A stretch of DNA of 64,000 bases, from NCBI RefSeq assembly GCF_034424545.1, contig NZ_CP139970.1, positions 4,216,001-4,280,000 on the forward strand, in the 5' to 3' direction. Positions 9,539 through 20,036 of this stretch are shown here, in pieces. The notes under the pieces are model-generated. The model was not told the origin of the DNA and did no database searches. It was given only the letters and a program-made list of their open reading frames with translations. Position 1 is the first letter of the stretch. Each line of letters opens with the position of its first letter. A program made the translations under genes and the position numbers. The stretch is from Trinickia caryophylli. Lineage in GTDB: Bacteria > Pseudomonadota > Gammaproteobacteria > Burkholderiales > Burkholderiaceae.

Positions 9539-10447
9539 TCAGGCTGCGAGCGCCGCGTTGTTCTCCGACTGGGCGATCTCGAACCCGGCCATGATTTCGA
9601 GTGCGCGCACGAGCGCCGAGTGATCCCAGCCGCTACCGTCGTGCGCCGCGCACACGCTGAACAACTGCTGGGCGCTCGCCGTGTTCGGTAGCGCGATGCC
9701 GAGCTTGCGGGCGCCGTCGAGTGCAAGGTTCAGATCCTTGCGGTGCAGCTCGATGCGAAACCCGGGCTTGAAGGTGCGCTTCGTCATCCGTTCGCCGTGG
9801 ACTTCGAGAATGCGCGAGGACGCGAAGCCGCCCATCAGCGCGCGGCGTACGCGCTCAGGATCGGCCCCCGAGCGCGCCGCGAAGAGCAGCGCTTCGGCAA
9901 CCGCCTCGATATTGAGCGCGACGATGATCTGGTTGGCGACCTTGCAGGTCTGGCCGGCGCCGTTGTCGCCGATCAGCGAGACGTTCTTGCCCATCAGATC
10001 GAAAAGCGACTTGGCGCGCTCGAAGGCGGCCTGTGGGCCGCCCACCATGATCGTTAGCGTGGCGTCGCGCGCGCCGACCTCCCCGCCGGAGACCGGCGCG
10101 TCGAGGTAGTCGCAGCCGAGTGCATTGATGCGCCTGGCGAACGCCTGCGTCTCCAGCGGCGAGATGGAGCTCATGTCGATGACGAGCTTGCCGGCCGAGA
10201 GGCCGTGGGCGATGCCGTCTGCGGCGAAGAGCACGTTTTCGACATCGGGCGTGTCCGGCACCATCGATATGACGATCTCCGAGGCGGCCGCGACAGCGGT
10301 GGAGTCGGCGAGCACGGTCGTGCGCGTGTGCAGGTCTTCAGGTACCGGGTACTTGCCGTTGACGACGAGCGTGTGGCCGCCCTTGAGGAGGTTGCGGGCC
10401 ATGTGCGAGCCCATGATACCGAGTCCGATGAAGCCGATCGTTGCCAT
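9539..10447 (-). CDS. glxR: 2-hydroxy-3-oxopropionate (tartronate semialdehyde) reductase
   Basis: 302 residues. The Rossmann motif GFIGLGIMGSHMARNLLKGG lies at residues 4-23; the substrate loop DAPVSGGEVGARDATLTIMVGG near 115 and the catalytic Lys region GDNGAGQTCKVANQIIVALN near 165 follow, all typical of the beta-hydroxyacid dehydrogenase family. It reduces tartronate semialdehyde to glycerate with NAD(P)H. It is third in gcl-hyi-glxR, 59 bases after hyi. GarR and GlxR are not separable by sequence alone; the context favours the glyoxylate role. Confidence 0.93.
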   Translation of the reverse strand: MATIGFIGLGIMGSHMARNLLKGGHTLVVNGKYPVPEDLHTRTTVLADSTAVAAASEIVISMVPDTPDVENVLFAADGIAHGLSAGKLVIDMSSISPLETQAFARRINALGCDYLDAPVSGGEVGARDATLTIMVGGPQAAFERAKSLFDLMGKNVSLIGDNGAGQTCKVANQIIVALNIEAVAEALLFAARSGADPERVRRALMGGFASSRILEVHGERMTKRTFKPGFRIELHRKDLNLALDGARKLGIALPNTASAQQLFSVCAAHDGSGWDHSALVRALEIMAGFEIAQSENNAALAA

Positions 10448-10506
10448 GTTGATTGTGTCCGTCTGGGGTTGCAAAGGAATGGGGGGCGAGACGAGCTGCG
10501 CGCCGC

Positions 10507-11289
10507 CTACTGTGCGCCGAGCGTGCGGAGCCAGCCGAGGCCTTCGACCGTCGTCGTGCGCGGCTTGTACTCGCAGCCGACGTAGCCGGCGTATCCGAGC
10601 CGATCGAGCAGGGCGAACAGGAACGGGTAATGGATTTCGCCCGTGCCGGGCTCGTGCCGTCCCGGGTTGTCGGCCAACTGGATATGGCCGATGCGCGCAA
10701 GGTTGCGCTCGATAGTGGCCGCGAGTTCGCCCTCCATACGCTGCATGTGATAGATGTCGTACTGCAGAAACAGATTGTCCGAGTCCACGGCGGCAATCAC
10801 GTCGAGCGCGTCTGTCGAGCGGTTCAGCGCGAAGCCGGGAATGTCATAAGTGTTGCAGGGCTCGACGAGCAACCGGACCCCTTCGCGTTTTAGCGCCGCC
10901 GCGGCAAAGCGCAGATTCTCGACTATCGTCGTGCGCGCGCGATCGGGGTCGACGCCGGCCGGCCGAATGCCGACGAGGCAATTGAGTCGAGGCACCCCGA
11001 GGGCTTTGGCGTACTCGATGGCGCGGCCCACACCGTCCTGGAACTCACCCACCCGGTCAGGCAGGCATGCGATGCCGCGCTCGCCGCCTTCCCAGTTGCC
11101 TGCGGGCAGGTTGTGCAGCACGAGCCGCAGACCGTTCGTCGACAGCCGCTCGACAAGCTCGGCAGCCGGGTAGGGGTAGGGAAACAGGAACTCGACGGCA
11201 TCGAAGCCGGCTCGCGAGGCGGCGGCGAAGCGCTCGAGAAACGGCACTTCATTGAACAGCATCGTCAGATTGGCTGCGAACTTTGGCAT
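10507..11289 (-). CDS. hyi: Hydroxypyruvate isomerase
   Basis: 260 residues, full length for Hyi. It is a TIM-barrel of the AP-endonuclease-2 type: MPKFAANLTMLFNEVPFLERFAAA at the start, VEPCNTYDIPGFALN near residue 145 with the metal-binding Glu, and HIQLADNPGRHEPGTGEIHY near 215 with metal-binding His and Asp. It interconverts hydroxypyruvate and tartronate semialdehyde. It starts 42 bases after the gcl stop and is co-directional with glxR, so it is part of the glyoxylate carboligase operon. Confidence 0.95.
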   Translation of the reverse strand: MPKFAANLTMLFNEVPFLERFAAASRAGFDAVEFLFPYPYPAAELVERLSTNGLRLVLHNLPAGNWEGGERGIACLPDRVGEFQDGVGRAIEYAKALGVPRLNCLVGIRPAGVDPDRARTTIVENLRFAAAALKREGVRLLVEPCNTYDIPGFALNRSTDALDVIAAVDSDNLFLQYDIYHMQRMEGELAATIERNLARIGHIQLADNPGRHEPGTGEIHYPFLFALLDRLGYAGYVGCEYKPRTTTVEGLGWLRTLGAQ

Positions 11290-11331
11290 GGCGGCTTGTC
11301 TCTTCGGTCGGTCAGGGGAATGGGCGTTCGG

Positions 11332-13107
<1,776 letters not shown>

Positions 13108-13263
13108 GGGTGTCTCCTGTCCTGAAATGACAATGCGTTCTTCGATTGGAAGCACTGTAGAAGTCCGGCAAAGGTTTGATAAGATCGCTTCCGGTTGATA
13201 GATCCGATACAAAAAGTATTGAATGGCGCGAGCATCCGGGCGCCGCGCACAAGGAGACCGGCG
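13108..13263. promoter_or_regulatory. Divergent gcl / LysR control region
   Basis: 156 bases separate the two divergent starts. A dyad ATAC-AAAAA-GTAT lies at 13207-13219, and AT-rich words continue through 13178-13220. LysR regulators usually bind such sites beside their own gene and activate the divergent target, so this is the expected operator. The exact promoter elements were not fixed. Confidence 0.5.
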
Positions 13264-14175
13264 ATGGACCGCTTCAAGCAGATCGAAACGTTCGTGCGCG
13301 TGGCCGATGCCGGCAGCCTGGCGGCTGCTGCGCTTGAGGAAGGCGTCTCGCCCGTGGTGCTCGGGCGGCGCATCGATGCGCTCGAAAAGCGCCTCGGGGT
13401 GAAGCTGATGTACCGCTCCACGCGCCGTCTGGTCGTAAGCGAGGACGGCGCTGCGTTTCTGGAGCGCTGCAGGGGGCTGCTCGCCGAGTGGGATCAGGCC
13501 GAAAACGAGCTCGCGGCCGGCCGCCGCGCGGTGGGAGGGCACCTGATCGTTTCCGCGCCGGCTGCGTTTGGCCGCAAGCACGTGGCGCCGCTCGCTCCGG
13601 CGTTCATGGCGGATAAGCCCGATCTGAGGGTGTCGTTCAATCTGACCGATCGTGTCGTCGATCTCGTTCGCGAGGGCTACGATCTTTCGATCCGGATCGG
13701 CGGCGCGGTCGATCCGAGTTTCGTTGCCGTGAAACTCGCCACGAACCGGCGCGTCGTGTGCGGCACGCCCGCGTACTTCGCCAGGCACGGGCGCCCGCGC
13801 GCGCTCGACGAGCTGCCCGCGCACAACTGCCTCGCTTTCAATCTGCAAGGGGGCCAGAACAGGGGCTGGTACTTTCGCCGTAATGGCAAGCTTGCGACGG
13901 TTCGCGTAACGGGCACGCTCGATTGCAACGACGGCGAACTGCTGCACCGCTGGGTGTCGGAAGGGCTCGGCCTCGGCTGGCGCTCGACCTGGGAGATTGC
14001 CGAGCAGCTCGCGCGCGGCGAGCTCGAGACGGTGCTCGACGAATTCGCGCTGCCCGATTACGACATCCTCGCCGTCTATCCCCAACAGCGGTACGTCCCG
14101 GCCAAGGTCCGATACTTCATCGACTACCTGAAAGCGGTTTACGCCAAACCGGGATACTGGGGCGGGGCGACCTGA
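13264..14175 (+). CDS. LysR-family transcriptional regulator, divergent from gcl
   Basis: 303 residues. The helix-turn-helix ([20 protein letters not shown], then [24 protein letters not shown]) is followed by a LysR effector domain typical of the DsdC/AaeR-like branch ([25 protein letters not shown] wording, [22 protein letters not shown]). AAGGAGACC precedes the ATG at 13264; the frame is open upstream to 13195. Its divergence from gcl suggests it controls the glyoxylate operon. Its effector is unknown. Confidence 0.9.
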   Translation: MDRFKQIETFVRVADAGSLAAAALEEGVSPVVLGRRIDALEKRLGVKLMYRSTRRLVVSEDGAAFLERCRGLLAEWDQAENELAAGRRAVGGHLIVSAPAAFGRKHVAPLAPAFMADKPDLRVSFNLTDRVVDLVREGYDLSIRIGGAVDPSFVAVKLATNRRVVCGTPAYFARHGRPRALDELPAHNCLAFNLQGGQNRGWYFRRNGKLATVRVTGTLDCNDGELLHRWVSEGLGLGWRSTWEIAEQLARGELETVLDEFALPDYDILAVYPQQRYVPAKVRYFIDYLKAVYAKPGYWGGAT

Positions 14176-14234
14176 TCCCGCTCCCTTGCAGCCGCTACCA
14201 CCCTTTGCCACCCACCCTTTGCCGCCCGTACCAC

Positions 14235-14264
14235 ACCGGCCCGGCGGGCCATCGTCGGGCCGGT
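14235..14264. terminator. Inverted repeat after the LysR gene
   Basis: ACCGGCCCG at 14235-14243 pairs perfectly with CGGGCCGGT at 14256-14264 around a 12-base loop. It lies 59 bases past the LysR stop and before the rpsF promoter. There is no T-run, so termination is only possible, perhaps Rho-aided. Confidence 0.35.
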
Positions 14265-14298
14265 CAGGGGGCAAGGAGAGTTGGGGGGCGGCGCTGAA

Positions 14299-14327
14299 TT
14301 GCGCGCGCAGCCGGACTGGGTTACAAT
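14299..14327 (+). promoter_or_regulatory. Sigma70-type promoter of the rpsF operon
   Basis: TTGCGC at 14299-14304 and TACAAT at 14322-14327 are 17 bases apart. This gives a leader of about 75 bases before the rpsF ATG at 14408. Confidence 0.7.
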
Positions 14328-14344
14328 TTCCGGCTTCTCACTTG

Positions 14345-14385
14345 CCACACCGGTTGGTTGCTGCTGACCATCGACGCCCGGGTGG
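14345..14385 (+). promoter_or_regulatory. rpsF leader hairpin (candidate S6:S18 autoregulatory site)
   Basis: CCACACCGG at 14345-14353 can pair with CCCGGGTGG at 14377-14385 in the predicted 5' leader. Many bacteria have an S6:S18-binding leader with a CCG-containing loop before rpsF. This is offered by position and pairing only; the conserved loop was not verified. Confidence 0.35.
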
Positions 14386-14407
14386 CTTCAATCCAAAAGG
14401 AGTGAAT

Positions 14408-14782
14408 ATGCGTCATTACGAAATCGTCTTCGTCGTGCACCCCGACCAAAGCGAGCAGGTGCCCGCGATGATCGAGCGGTACAAATCCACGATCACCGCC
14501 CGCAGCGGTCAGATCCACCGCATCGAAGACTGGGGCCGTCGCCAACTGGCCTACATGATCGAGAAACTCGCGAAGGCTCACTACGTCTGCATGAACATCG
14601 AATGCGATCAGGCGACGCTCGAAGAGCTCGAGCACGCATTCAAGTTCAACGACGCCGTTCTGCGTCACCTCATCGTCAAGATGAAGAAGGCCGAAACCGG
14701 CCCTTCGCCGATGATGAAGGAAGTGCAGCGCGAAGAAGCCAAGAAGGCGGCTGCATCGCAGCCGTCCGAAGCGCAGGCTTAA
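14408..14782 (+). CDS. rpsF: 30S ribosomal protein S6
   Basis: 124 residues. [19 protein letters not shown] and the [18 protein letters not shown] stretch are invariant S6 sequences, ending in an Ala/Lys-rich tail. It binds the platform of the 30S subunit together with S18, which is coded two genes downstream. AAAAGGAG lies 5 bases before the ATG. First gene of rpsF-priB-rpsR-rplI. Confidence 0.98.
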   Translation: MRHYEIVFVVHPDQSEQVPAMIERYKSTITARSGQIHRIEDWGRRQLAYMIEKLAKAHYVCMNIECDQATLEELEHAFKFNDAVLRHLIVKMKKAETGPSPMMKEVQREEAKKAAASQPSEAQA

Positions 14783-14842
14783 CGGTATTTACGTTTAGAG
14801 CCGCCGAGGTCAAACCGCGTACTCCGTATTTCAGCCGCTGCC

Positions 14843-15142
14843 GTGAACAGGCTGCAACTGCTGGCGAGCGTCGTCGAGCGCGAACCGCTGCGCTACACGC
14901 CCGCGGGTGTGCCGATCGCCAGCTGCACGTTGCATCACCGCGCGGAAGTCGTCGAAGCCGGCATCGTCCGGCAAGTCGAACTGACGATTCCCGCGCTGGC
15001 GGCCGGTACGGTGAGCGGCAAGCTCGAAAGCTGTGAGATGGGCGTGGATGCGCTTTTCACCGGCTTTCTCGCGAAAAAGAGCCGCAACGCGAAGACCTTG
15101 GTGTTTCACATCACAGAATTGCAGGACATTGGAAAGGACTGA
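14843..15142 (+). CDS. priB: Primosomal replication protein N (PriB)
   Basis: 99 residues, a single OB-fold. [24 protein letters not shown] and [13 protein letters not shown] are typical PriB sequences. It binds single-stranded DNA and helps PriA reload the DnaB helicase at stalled forks; dnaB follows in this region. Translation starts at GTG 14843. The rpsR ATG comes two bases after its stop. Confidence 0.95.
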   Translation: MNRLQLLASVVEREPLRYTPAGVPIASCTLHHRAEVVEAGIVRQVELTIPALAAGTVSGKLESCEMGVDALFTGFLAKKSRNAKTLVFHITELQDIGKD

Positions 15143-15144
15143 AC

Positions 15145-15420
15145 ATGGCCCGCCCCACCGGTAAGAAATTCGACAAGCGTCGTCAGCAACAGAACCCGCT
15201 CTTCAAGCGCAAGAAGTTTTGCCGCTTCACGGCTGCCGGCGTCGAGTACATCGACTACAAGGACATCGAAACGCTGAAGGACTTCATCGGCGAAAACGGC
15301 AAGATCACGCCGGCTCGTCTGACGGGTACGAAGGCCCACTATCAACGCCAGCTCGATACGGCCATCAAGCGCGCGCGCTTCCTCGCGCTGCTGCCGTACA
15401 CCGATCTGCACAAGGCCTAA
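15145..15420 (+). CDS. rpsR: 30S ribosomal protein S18
   Basis: 91 residues. [36 protein letters not shown] and the closing [15 protein letters not shown] are hallmarks of S18. Partner of S6 in the 30S platform. It starts two bases after priB and has GGAAAGGA ahead of the ATG within the end of priB. Confidence 0.98.
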   Translation: MARPTGKKFDKRRQQQNPLFKRKKFCRFTAAGVEYIDYKDIETLKDFIGENGKITPARLTGTKAHYQRQLDTAIKRARFLALLPYTDLHKA

Positions 15421-15447
15421 TCAGACGACGCAACAAGGAGAATCCGA

Positions 15448-15900
15448 ATGCAAATCATTCTTTTGGAAAAAGTCGTCAACGTGGGCAACCTCGGCGACAT
15501 CGTCAAGGTCAAGGACGGCTACGCCCGTAATTTCCTGATTCCGCAAAAGCTCGCCCGTCGTGCCACGAAGGACGCGATCGCCGAATTCGAAGTGCGCCGT
15601 GCCGAGCTCGAGAAGGCCGCTGCCGAGAAGTTCGCCGCCGCACAGGCGCTGGGCGAGAAGATGTCGGGTCTGACGGTCCAGATCGCTCAGAAAGCCGGCG
15701 TCGACGGCCGTCTGTTCGGCTCGGTGACCAACGCTGATGTGGCGGAAACGCTCACGAAGCAAGGCTTCGCGGTCGAGAAGGCCCAGGTTCGCATGCCGTC
15801 GGGCCCGCTCAAGGTCGTGGGCGACTATCCGGTGCAGGTTTCGCTGCACACGGACGTGACCGTCGACGTCACGGTGTCGGTGCTCGGCGAGCACGCCTGA
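15448..15900 (+). CDS. rplI: 50S ribosomal protein L9
   Basis: 150 residues, standard length. The N-terminal domain carries [19 protein letters not shown] and [13 protein letters not shown]; a long central helix (about residues 45-75, [19 protein letters not shown]) links it to the C-terminal rRNA-binding domain. AAGGAG lies 8 bases before the ATG. Last gene of the operon, followed by a strong intrinsic terminator. Confidence 0.98.
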   Translation: MQIILLEKVVNVGNLGDIVKVKDGYARNFLIPQKLARRATKDAIAEFEVRRAELEKAAAEKFAAAQALGEKMSGLTVQIAQKAGVDGRLFGSVTNADVAETLTKQGFAVEKAQVRMPSGPLKVVGDYPVQVSLHTDVTVDVTVSVLGEHA

Positions 15901-15943
15901 CATCGAACAGCGGGCGTACAGCCCGCGGCGCGGTCCGAACGAG

Positions 15944-15977
15944 GGCAGGAGCCGGGTTTCCGGTTCCTGCCTTTTTT
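15944..15977 (+). terminator. Intrinsic terminator of the rpsF-rplI operon
   Basis: GGCAGGAGCCGG at 15944-15955 pairs with CCGGTTCCTGCC at 15960-15971 (one G-U pair) around a GTTT loop, followed by six T at 15972-15977. Confidence 0.95.
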
Positions 15978-16014
15978 CATGTGCGCGTCGCTGGCTAATG
16001 GCCGGCCAATTCGC

Positions 16015-16020
16015 GATAAT
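16015..16020 (+). promoter_or_regulatory. Candidate -10 element of dnaB
   Basis: GATAAT ends only 8 bases before the dnaB ATG and no Shine-Dalgarno sequence intervenes. If used, transcription would start at or next to the ATG, giving a leaderless mRNA. A weak -35-like TGGCTA lies 17 bases further up. Confidence 0.45.
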
Positions 16021-16028
16021 TCCACCCC

Positions 16029-17417
16029 ATGAACGCACCGTCCAAAGACCCTCAGCTCGAGTCGCTGAAAGTACCGCCGCATTCGATCGAAGCCGAGCAA
16101 TCGGTGCTGGGCGGCCTCTTGCTGGACAATGCGGCGTGGGATCGCATCGCGGATTTCCTCGCCGCCAGCGACTTCTATCGCTACGACCATCGCGTCATCT
16201 ACGAGCACATCGGGCGCCTCATCGCCGGCACGCGGCCGGCCGACGTCGTCACGGTCTATGAGGCGCTGACGACGTCCGGCAAGGCGGACGACGTGGGCGG
16301 CCTGGCCTACCTGAATGCGCTTGCCCAGAACACGCCGAGCGCGGCCAACATCCGGCGTTACGCGGAAATCGTGCGCGATCGCGCGGTGCTGCGCAGACTC
16401 GTCTCGGTGGCGGACGAAATCTCGGCCGATGCTTTCAATCCGCAAGGCAAGGAAGTTCGGCAACTGCTCGACGAGGCCGAGTCGAAGGTTTTCTCGATCG
16501 CGGAAGAGGGCGCGCGCGGCACGCAGGGTTTTCTCGAGATCGGCCCGCTATTGACCGAGGTGGTCGAGCGCATCGATACGCTTTACCACACGGCGAATCC
16601 GAGCGATGTCACGGGCACGCCTACCGGCTTCGCCGATCTCGACCGCATGACGTCGGGCATGCACGGCGGTGAGCTCATCATCGTCGCGGGTCGCCCGTCA
16701 ATGGGTAAAACCGCATTCTCCATGAACATCGGCGAGTACGTTGCGGTGGAGTATGGCCTGCCCGTGGCCGTCTTTTCGATGGAAATGCCGGGTACGCAAC
16801 TCGTCATGCGGATGCTGGGCTCGGTCGGCCGCCTCGATCAGCACCGCATGCGCACGGGACGGCTCACCGACGAAGATTGGCCGAAGCTGACGCACGCTGT
16901 CCAGAAGATGAGCGAGGCGCAGCTTTTCATCGACGAAACTGGCGGCCTCAACCCCATGGAGCTGCGCTCGCGCGCTCGCCGGCTCGCCCGGCAATGCGGC
17001 AAGCTCGGGCTCATCATCGTCGATTACCTCCAGCTGATGTCGGGCAGTTCGCAGGGCGAGAACCGTGCCACCGAAATTTCGGAAATTTCGCGCTCGCTCA
17101 AAAGCTTGGCGAAAGAACTCGACGTGCCGGTGATCGCGCTTTCGCAGCTCAACCGCAGTCTCGAGCAGCGGCCGAACAAGCGTCCTGTCATGTCCGACTT
17201 GCGAGAATCCGGCGCTATCGAGCAGGACGCGGACGTCATCCTCTTCATTTACCGGGACGAGGTCTACAACCCCGACAGCCAGGACAAGGGCACGGCCGAG
17301 ATCATCATCGGCAAGCAGCGTAACGGCCCGATCGGGCCCGTGAGGCTCACGTTCCTCGGGCAATACACGAAGTTCGACAATTTTGCGGGCCCGCAGACGT
17401 TTTACGGCGGGGAGTAA
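16029..17417 (+). CDS. dnaB: Replicative DNA helicase DnaB
   Basis: 462 residues. The N-terminal helical domain (VPPHSIEAEQSVLGGLLLDN) is followed by a linker and the RecA-like helicase domain: Walker A GRPSMGKTAF near residue 220, LIIVDYLQLM (Walker B), and the arginine-finger region LRESGAIEQDADVILFIYR. It is the ring helicase that unwinds DNA at the replication fork. Intein insertions, frequent in dnaB, are absent. It lies after the L9 terminator, so it has its own promoter. Confidence 0.98.
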   Translation: MNAPSKDPQLESLKVPPHSIEAEQSVLGGLLLDNAAWDRIADFLAASDFYRYDHRVIYEHIGRLIAGTRPADVVTVYEALTTSGKADDVGGLAYLNALAQNTPSAANIRRYAEIVRDRAVLRRLVSVADEISADAFNPQGKEVRQLLDEAESKVFSIAEEGARGTQGFLEIGPLLTEVVERIDTLYHTANPSDVTGTPTGFADLDRMTSGMHGGELIIVAGRPSMGKTAFSMNIGEYVAVEYGLPVAVFSMEMPGTQLVMRMLGSVGRLDQHRMRTGRLTDEDWPKLTHAVQKMSEAQLFIDETGGLNPMELRSRARRLARQCGKLGLIIVDYLQLMSGSSQGENRATEISEISRSLKSLAKELDVPVIALSQLNRSLEQRPNKRPVMSDLRESGAIEQDADVILFIYRDEVYNPDSQDKGTAEIIIGKQRNGPIGPVRLTFLGQYTKFDNFAGPQTFYGGE

Positions 17418-17456
17418 GGTCCACGCCCCTCGTGGGCGCGGTCTCATCCCTTGCGG

Positions 17457-17486
17457 ATGGGCGCCGCCATGCATGCCGGCGCCCAT
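17457..17486. terminator. Hairpin between convergent dnaB and thiolase genes
   Basis: ATGGGCGCCG at 17457-17466 pairs perfectly with CGGCGCCCAT at 17477-17486 around a 10-base loop, followed on the + strand by a TCTCTCTC tract. Situated between two converging stops, it may serve both transcripts. Confidence 0.5.
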
Positions 17487-17500
17487 TCTCTCTCAGGCCG

Positions 17501-18685
17501 TCAGAGCAGTTCCACTGCCACTGCGGTCGCTTCGCCCCCTCCGATGCACAGGCTGGCGACGCCTCGTTTTGCGTTGTTCGCGCGTAGCACACCGAGCAAC
17601 GTAACGACGATCCGCGCGCCCGATGCGCCGATGGGGTGACCGATCGCGCACGCGCCGCCATGCGCATTGATGCGCTCGCGTGCCACGTCGAATTCGCGCA
17701 TCACCGCCATCGGCACGACCGCAAACGCTTCGTTGATCTCGTAGTAATCCACATCGCCCGGTTGCCAGCCCGTGCGAGCGAAGAGCTTCTTCAATGCGCC
17801 GATGGGCGCGGTCGTGAACCACTCCGGCTCCTGCGCGTGCACGCTGTGCGCGTGAATCACCGCGAGCGGCGTCTTGCCGAGCCGCTTCGCGACCGATGCG
17901 CGCGTCAGCACGAGTGCCGCCGCGCCGTCCGATAGCGGGCTCGAACTCGCCGGCGTAATCGTGCCAGTCGGGCTGAACGAGGGCTTGAGCTTCGGGATCT
18001 TGGCCGCATCGACGGTCTGAGGCTGTTCGTCCGCGGCAATCGCGCTCGTGCCTTGCTTCGTTGTCACCTCCACGGGGGCGATCTCCCAATCGAAGCGGCC
18101 GTCGCGTTGAGCTTGCTGCGCGCGCAGCAGCGACTCGGTCGCGTACGTATCCTGCGCCGCGCGCGTGAAGTCATAGTGCTGAGCGCACTGTTCGCCGAAT
18201 TCGCCCATCGCGCGGCCACGATCGTAGGCATCTTCCAGACCGTCGAGGGCGACGTGGTCGTAGAAGGTTGCATGACCGTTGCGATAGCCGGTGCGCGCCT
18301 TCAGCGCGAGGTACGGTGCGTTCGTCATGCTTTCCATGCCGCCGGCGACGACGAGTTCCGTGCTGCCGTTGGACAGCCCATCGAATGCGTAGCGGATCGC
18401 CTGCATGCCCGATCCGCATACCTTGTTCACGGTCACGGCGGCTACCGAGCGCGGCAGCCCGGCGCCGATCACCGCCTGCCGCGCGGGCGCCTGTCCAAGC
18501 CCTGCGGACAGCACGCATCCCACATACGCTTCTTCAACGCTCGACGGATCGATGGCCGCGCGCTCGACCGCCGCGCGAATGGCCGTTGCGCCAAGCTCGG
18601 GAGCGCTCTTCGACGACAGATTGCCCAAATAGCGGCCAACCGGCGTGCGCGCCGCGGAGAGAATCACGATTGGATCGGAGGACAT
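17501..18685 (-). CDS. Acetyl-CoA acetyltransferase (thiolase II family)
   Basis: 394 residues. The acyl-accepting Cys90 lies in VNKVCGSGMQAI, and the C-terminal catalytic residues lie in HGGACAIGHPIGASGARI (His) and SLCIGGGEA (Cys). It condenses or cleaves acyl-CoA, most likely acetoacetyl-CoA. Start at ATG 18685 has GGAG ahead; the frame is open upstream to 18748. It follows the TetR gene on the same strand, 213 bases apart. No phaB or beta-oxidation partner gene is adjacent, so its pathway role is open. Confidence 0.93.
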   Translation of the reverse strand: MSSDPIVILSAARTPVGRYLGNLSSKSAPELGATAIRAAVERAAIDPSSVEEAYVGCVLSAGLGQAPARQAVIGAGLPRSVAAVTVNKVCGSGMQAIRYAFDGLSNGSTELVVAGGMESMTNAPYLALKARTGYRNGHATFYDHVALDGLEDAYDRGRAMGEFGEQCAQHYDFTRAAQDTYATESLLRAQQAQRDGRFDWEIAPVEVTTKQGTSAIAADEQPQTVDAAKIPKLKPSFSPTGTITPASSSPLSDGAAALVLTRASVAKRLGKTPLAVIHAHSVHAQEPEWFTTAPIGALKKLFARTGWQPGDVDYYEINEAFAVVPMAVMREFDVARERINAHGGACAIGHPIGASGARIVVTLLGVLRANNAKRGVASLCIGGGEATAVAVELL

Positions 18686-18715
18686 GGCAGGCTCCAAAGG
18701 GAAGGGAAGGGAAGT

Positions 18716-18727
18716 GGAATGCATTCC
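18716..18727. promoter_or_regulatory. Palindrome upstream of the thiolase gene
   Basis: GGAATGCATTCC is a perfect 12-base palindrome 31 bases upstream of the thiolase ATG, within an AT-richer patch (18716-18755) that repeats GAATGC and ATGCAT words. It could be an operator, for example for the adjacent TetR protein. No direct support. Confidence 0.3.
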
Positions 18728-18898
18728 GCATATTGAATGCGTATGCATGTATTTGAGGCTGCAGCCGCATCATACTACGCAACGGTGCTTTGGATGACGA
18801 TCGTCATGCAAATGCCCGGGTAGCGCTTGTTCAGCGGCAGGGTCGTGCCAAGGCGGGCGGCGAAGAGGAGGGAAGGTAGGTGTGGTGATGCGTGCGCG

Positions 18899-19471
18899 TC
18901 AGCCGGCCATTCGGTCGACCGCCTTTACGCCTGCCGTCAGCAGTTGCTTCGAGAGCGCGGGATCGTCGACCGTGCGTGCGAGCAGCAGCGCGCCGACCGA
19001 GAGGGCGACGGTTGCCAGGGCTGTGTCGCGACGTTCGGCGGGCGTGCCGTCATCGGGCATCGCGCTTCGGATGAGCGCATCGAGCTGCTCGGTGAATACG
19101 CGCCGCACCGTCTCGTCGCAGCGGCCGATCTCCGCACCGAGTGCCGCGGCGACGCAGCCTGCATCGGGTTCGTTTCGGTGGTGCTCGTTCAAATAGGCCT
19201 TGGCGAAGGCAACGGGCTTCGACCGTCCTGGGTGACGCGCAATGCCATTGCGCAAGCGCTGCGCGGCTTGCTCGAAGCCCAGCGCAACGGCGGCAGCGAT
19301 GAGCGCATCCTTGGATTTGAAATGCGCGTAGAAGCCGCCGTGCGTGAGCCCGGCGCTTTCCATCAGGCTCGCTATGCCGACTGCGTCGATTCCTTCGCGG
19401 CGAAAGCGGGCGGACGCGACCGTTTCGATGCGTTCGCGGGTTTTGGCCTTATGGTCGGAGTCGTAGCGCAT
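18899..19471 (-). CDS. TetR/AcrR-family transcriptional regulator
   Basis: 190 residues. The N-terminal helix-turn-helix reads RERIETVASARFRREGIDAVGIASLMESAGLTHGGFYAHF-type (split across residues 11-50), with the recognition helix GGFYAHFKSKDAL. The C-terminal ligand domain contains CVAAALGAEIGR and resembles the branch that regulates thiolases or oxidoreductases in Burkholderia. It lies upstream of and in line with the thiolase gene, which may be its target. The effector is unknown. Confidence 0.9.
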   Translation of the reverse strand: MRYDSDHKAKTRERIETVASARFRREGIDAVGIASLMESAGLTHGGFYAHFKSKDALIAAAVALGFEQAAQRLRNGIARHPGRSKPVAFAKAYLNEHHRNEPDAGCVAAALGAEIGRCDETVRRVFTEQLDALIRSAMPDDGTPAERRDTALATVALSVGALLLARTVDDPALSKQLLTAGVKAVDRMAG

Positions 19472-19527
19472 GGCATCACCATGAAGATAAAGAGCCTTGA
19501 GGGAGACCGAAACGTCGAGCGCGCCGC

Positions 19528-19962
19528 TTACCCGGCCAGCGCCTCGGTGACCGCATAAACCTCATCGCCGAACGCCTGGATGTCGCGCTTGCCGATGCGG
19601 CGCGCGAGTTCCTTTTGCGCCTCTTCCCAGTCGGGCAGGCAAGCCTCGAGTAGCGTGCCGCCCTTGCGCGTGAGGCTCCAAAGCCGCATTCTCCGGTCTT
19701 CATCAGCGGTTTGCGCGCTGACGAGCTTGCGTGTTTGCAGCGTGGCGAGCGTGCGGCTCAACGTCGTCTGGTCGAGCAACAGCAGCGTCGACAGCAACCC
19801 GGTCGATAGCTTTTCGCCACCGCGCAGGGCCATCAGGATCGTGAACTGCGTGATGCGGATTCCGTGCTTCGCGAGCCGCGCATCGTACAACGATGTCACC
19901 GCGCGCGCGGCTTGCCGCAGCGTGCCGCAATGGCAGTTCAATCTCAGCGGACCTTGGCTCAC
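19528..19962 (-). CDS. MarR-family transcriptional regulator
   Basis: 144 residues. NCHCGTLRQAARAVTSLYD opens the protein, a wording seen in a MarR subgroup; LDQTTLSRTLATLQTRKLV is the recognition helix, and the wing follows with ADEDRRMRLWSLT. Translation starts at GTG 19962 behind a strong AAGGAGGAG. It lies 74 bases after the outer-membrane channel gene and in the same direction, so it may be the last gene of the efflux operon and its local repressor, as EmrR/MarR proteins commonly are. The two N-terminal Cys could be redox-sensitive. Confidence 0.9.
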   Translation of the reverse strand: MSQGPLRLNCHCGTLRQAARAVTSLYDARLAKHGIRITQFTILMALRGGEKLSTGLLSTLLLLDQTTLSRTLATLQTRKLVSAQTADEDRRMRLWSLTRKGGTLLEACLPDWEEAQKELARRIGKRDIQAFGDEVYAVTEALAG

Positions 19963-20036
19963 GACCTGCTCCTCCTTGCATACGGCCGGTTTGCCGACAT
20001 TCTATGCTATTGCATTGAAATTCGCGCGAAGCGGCG

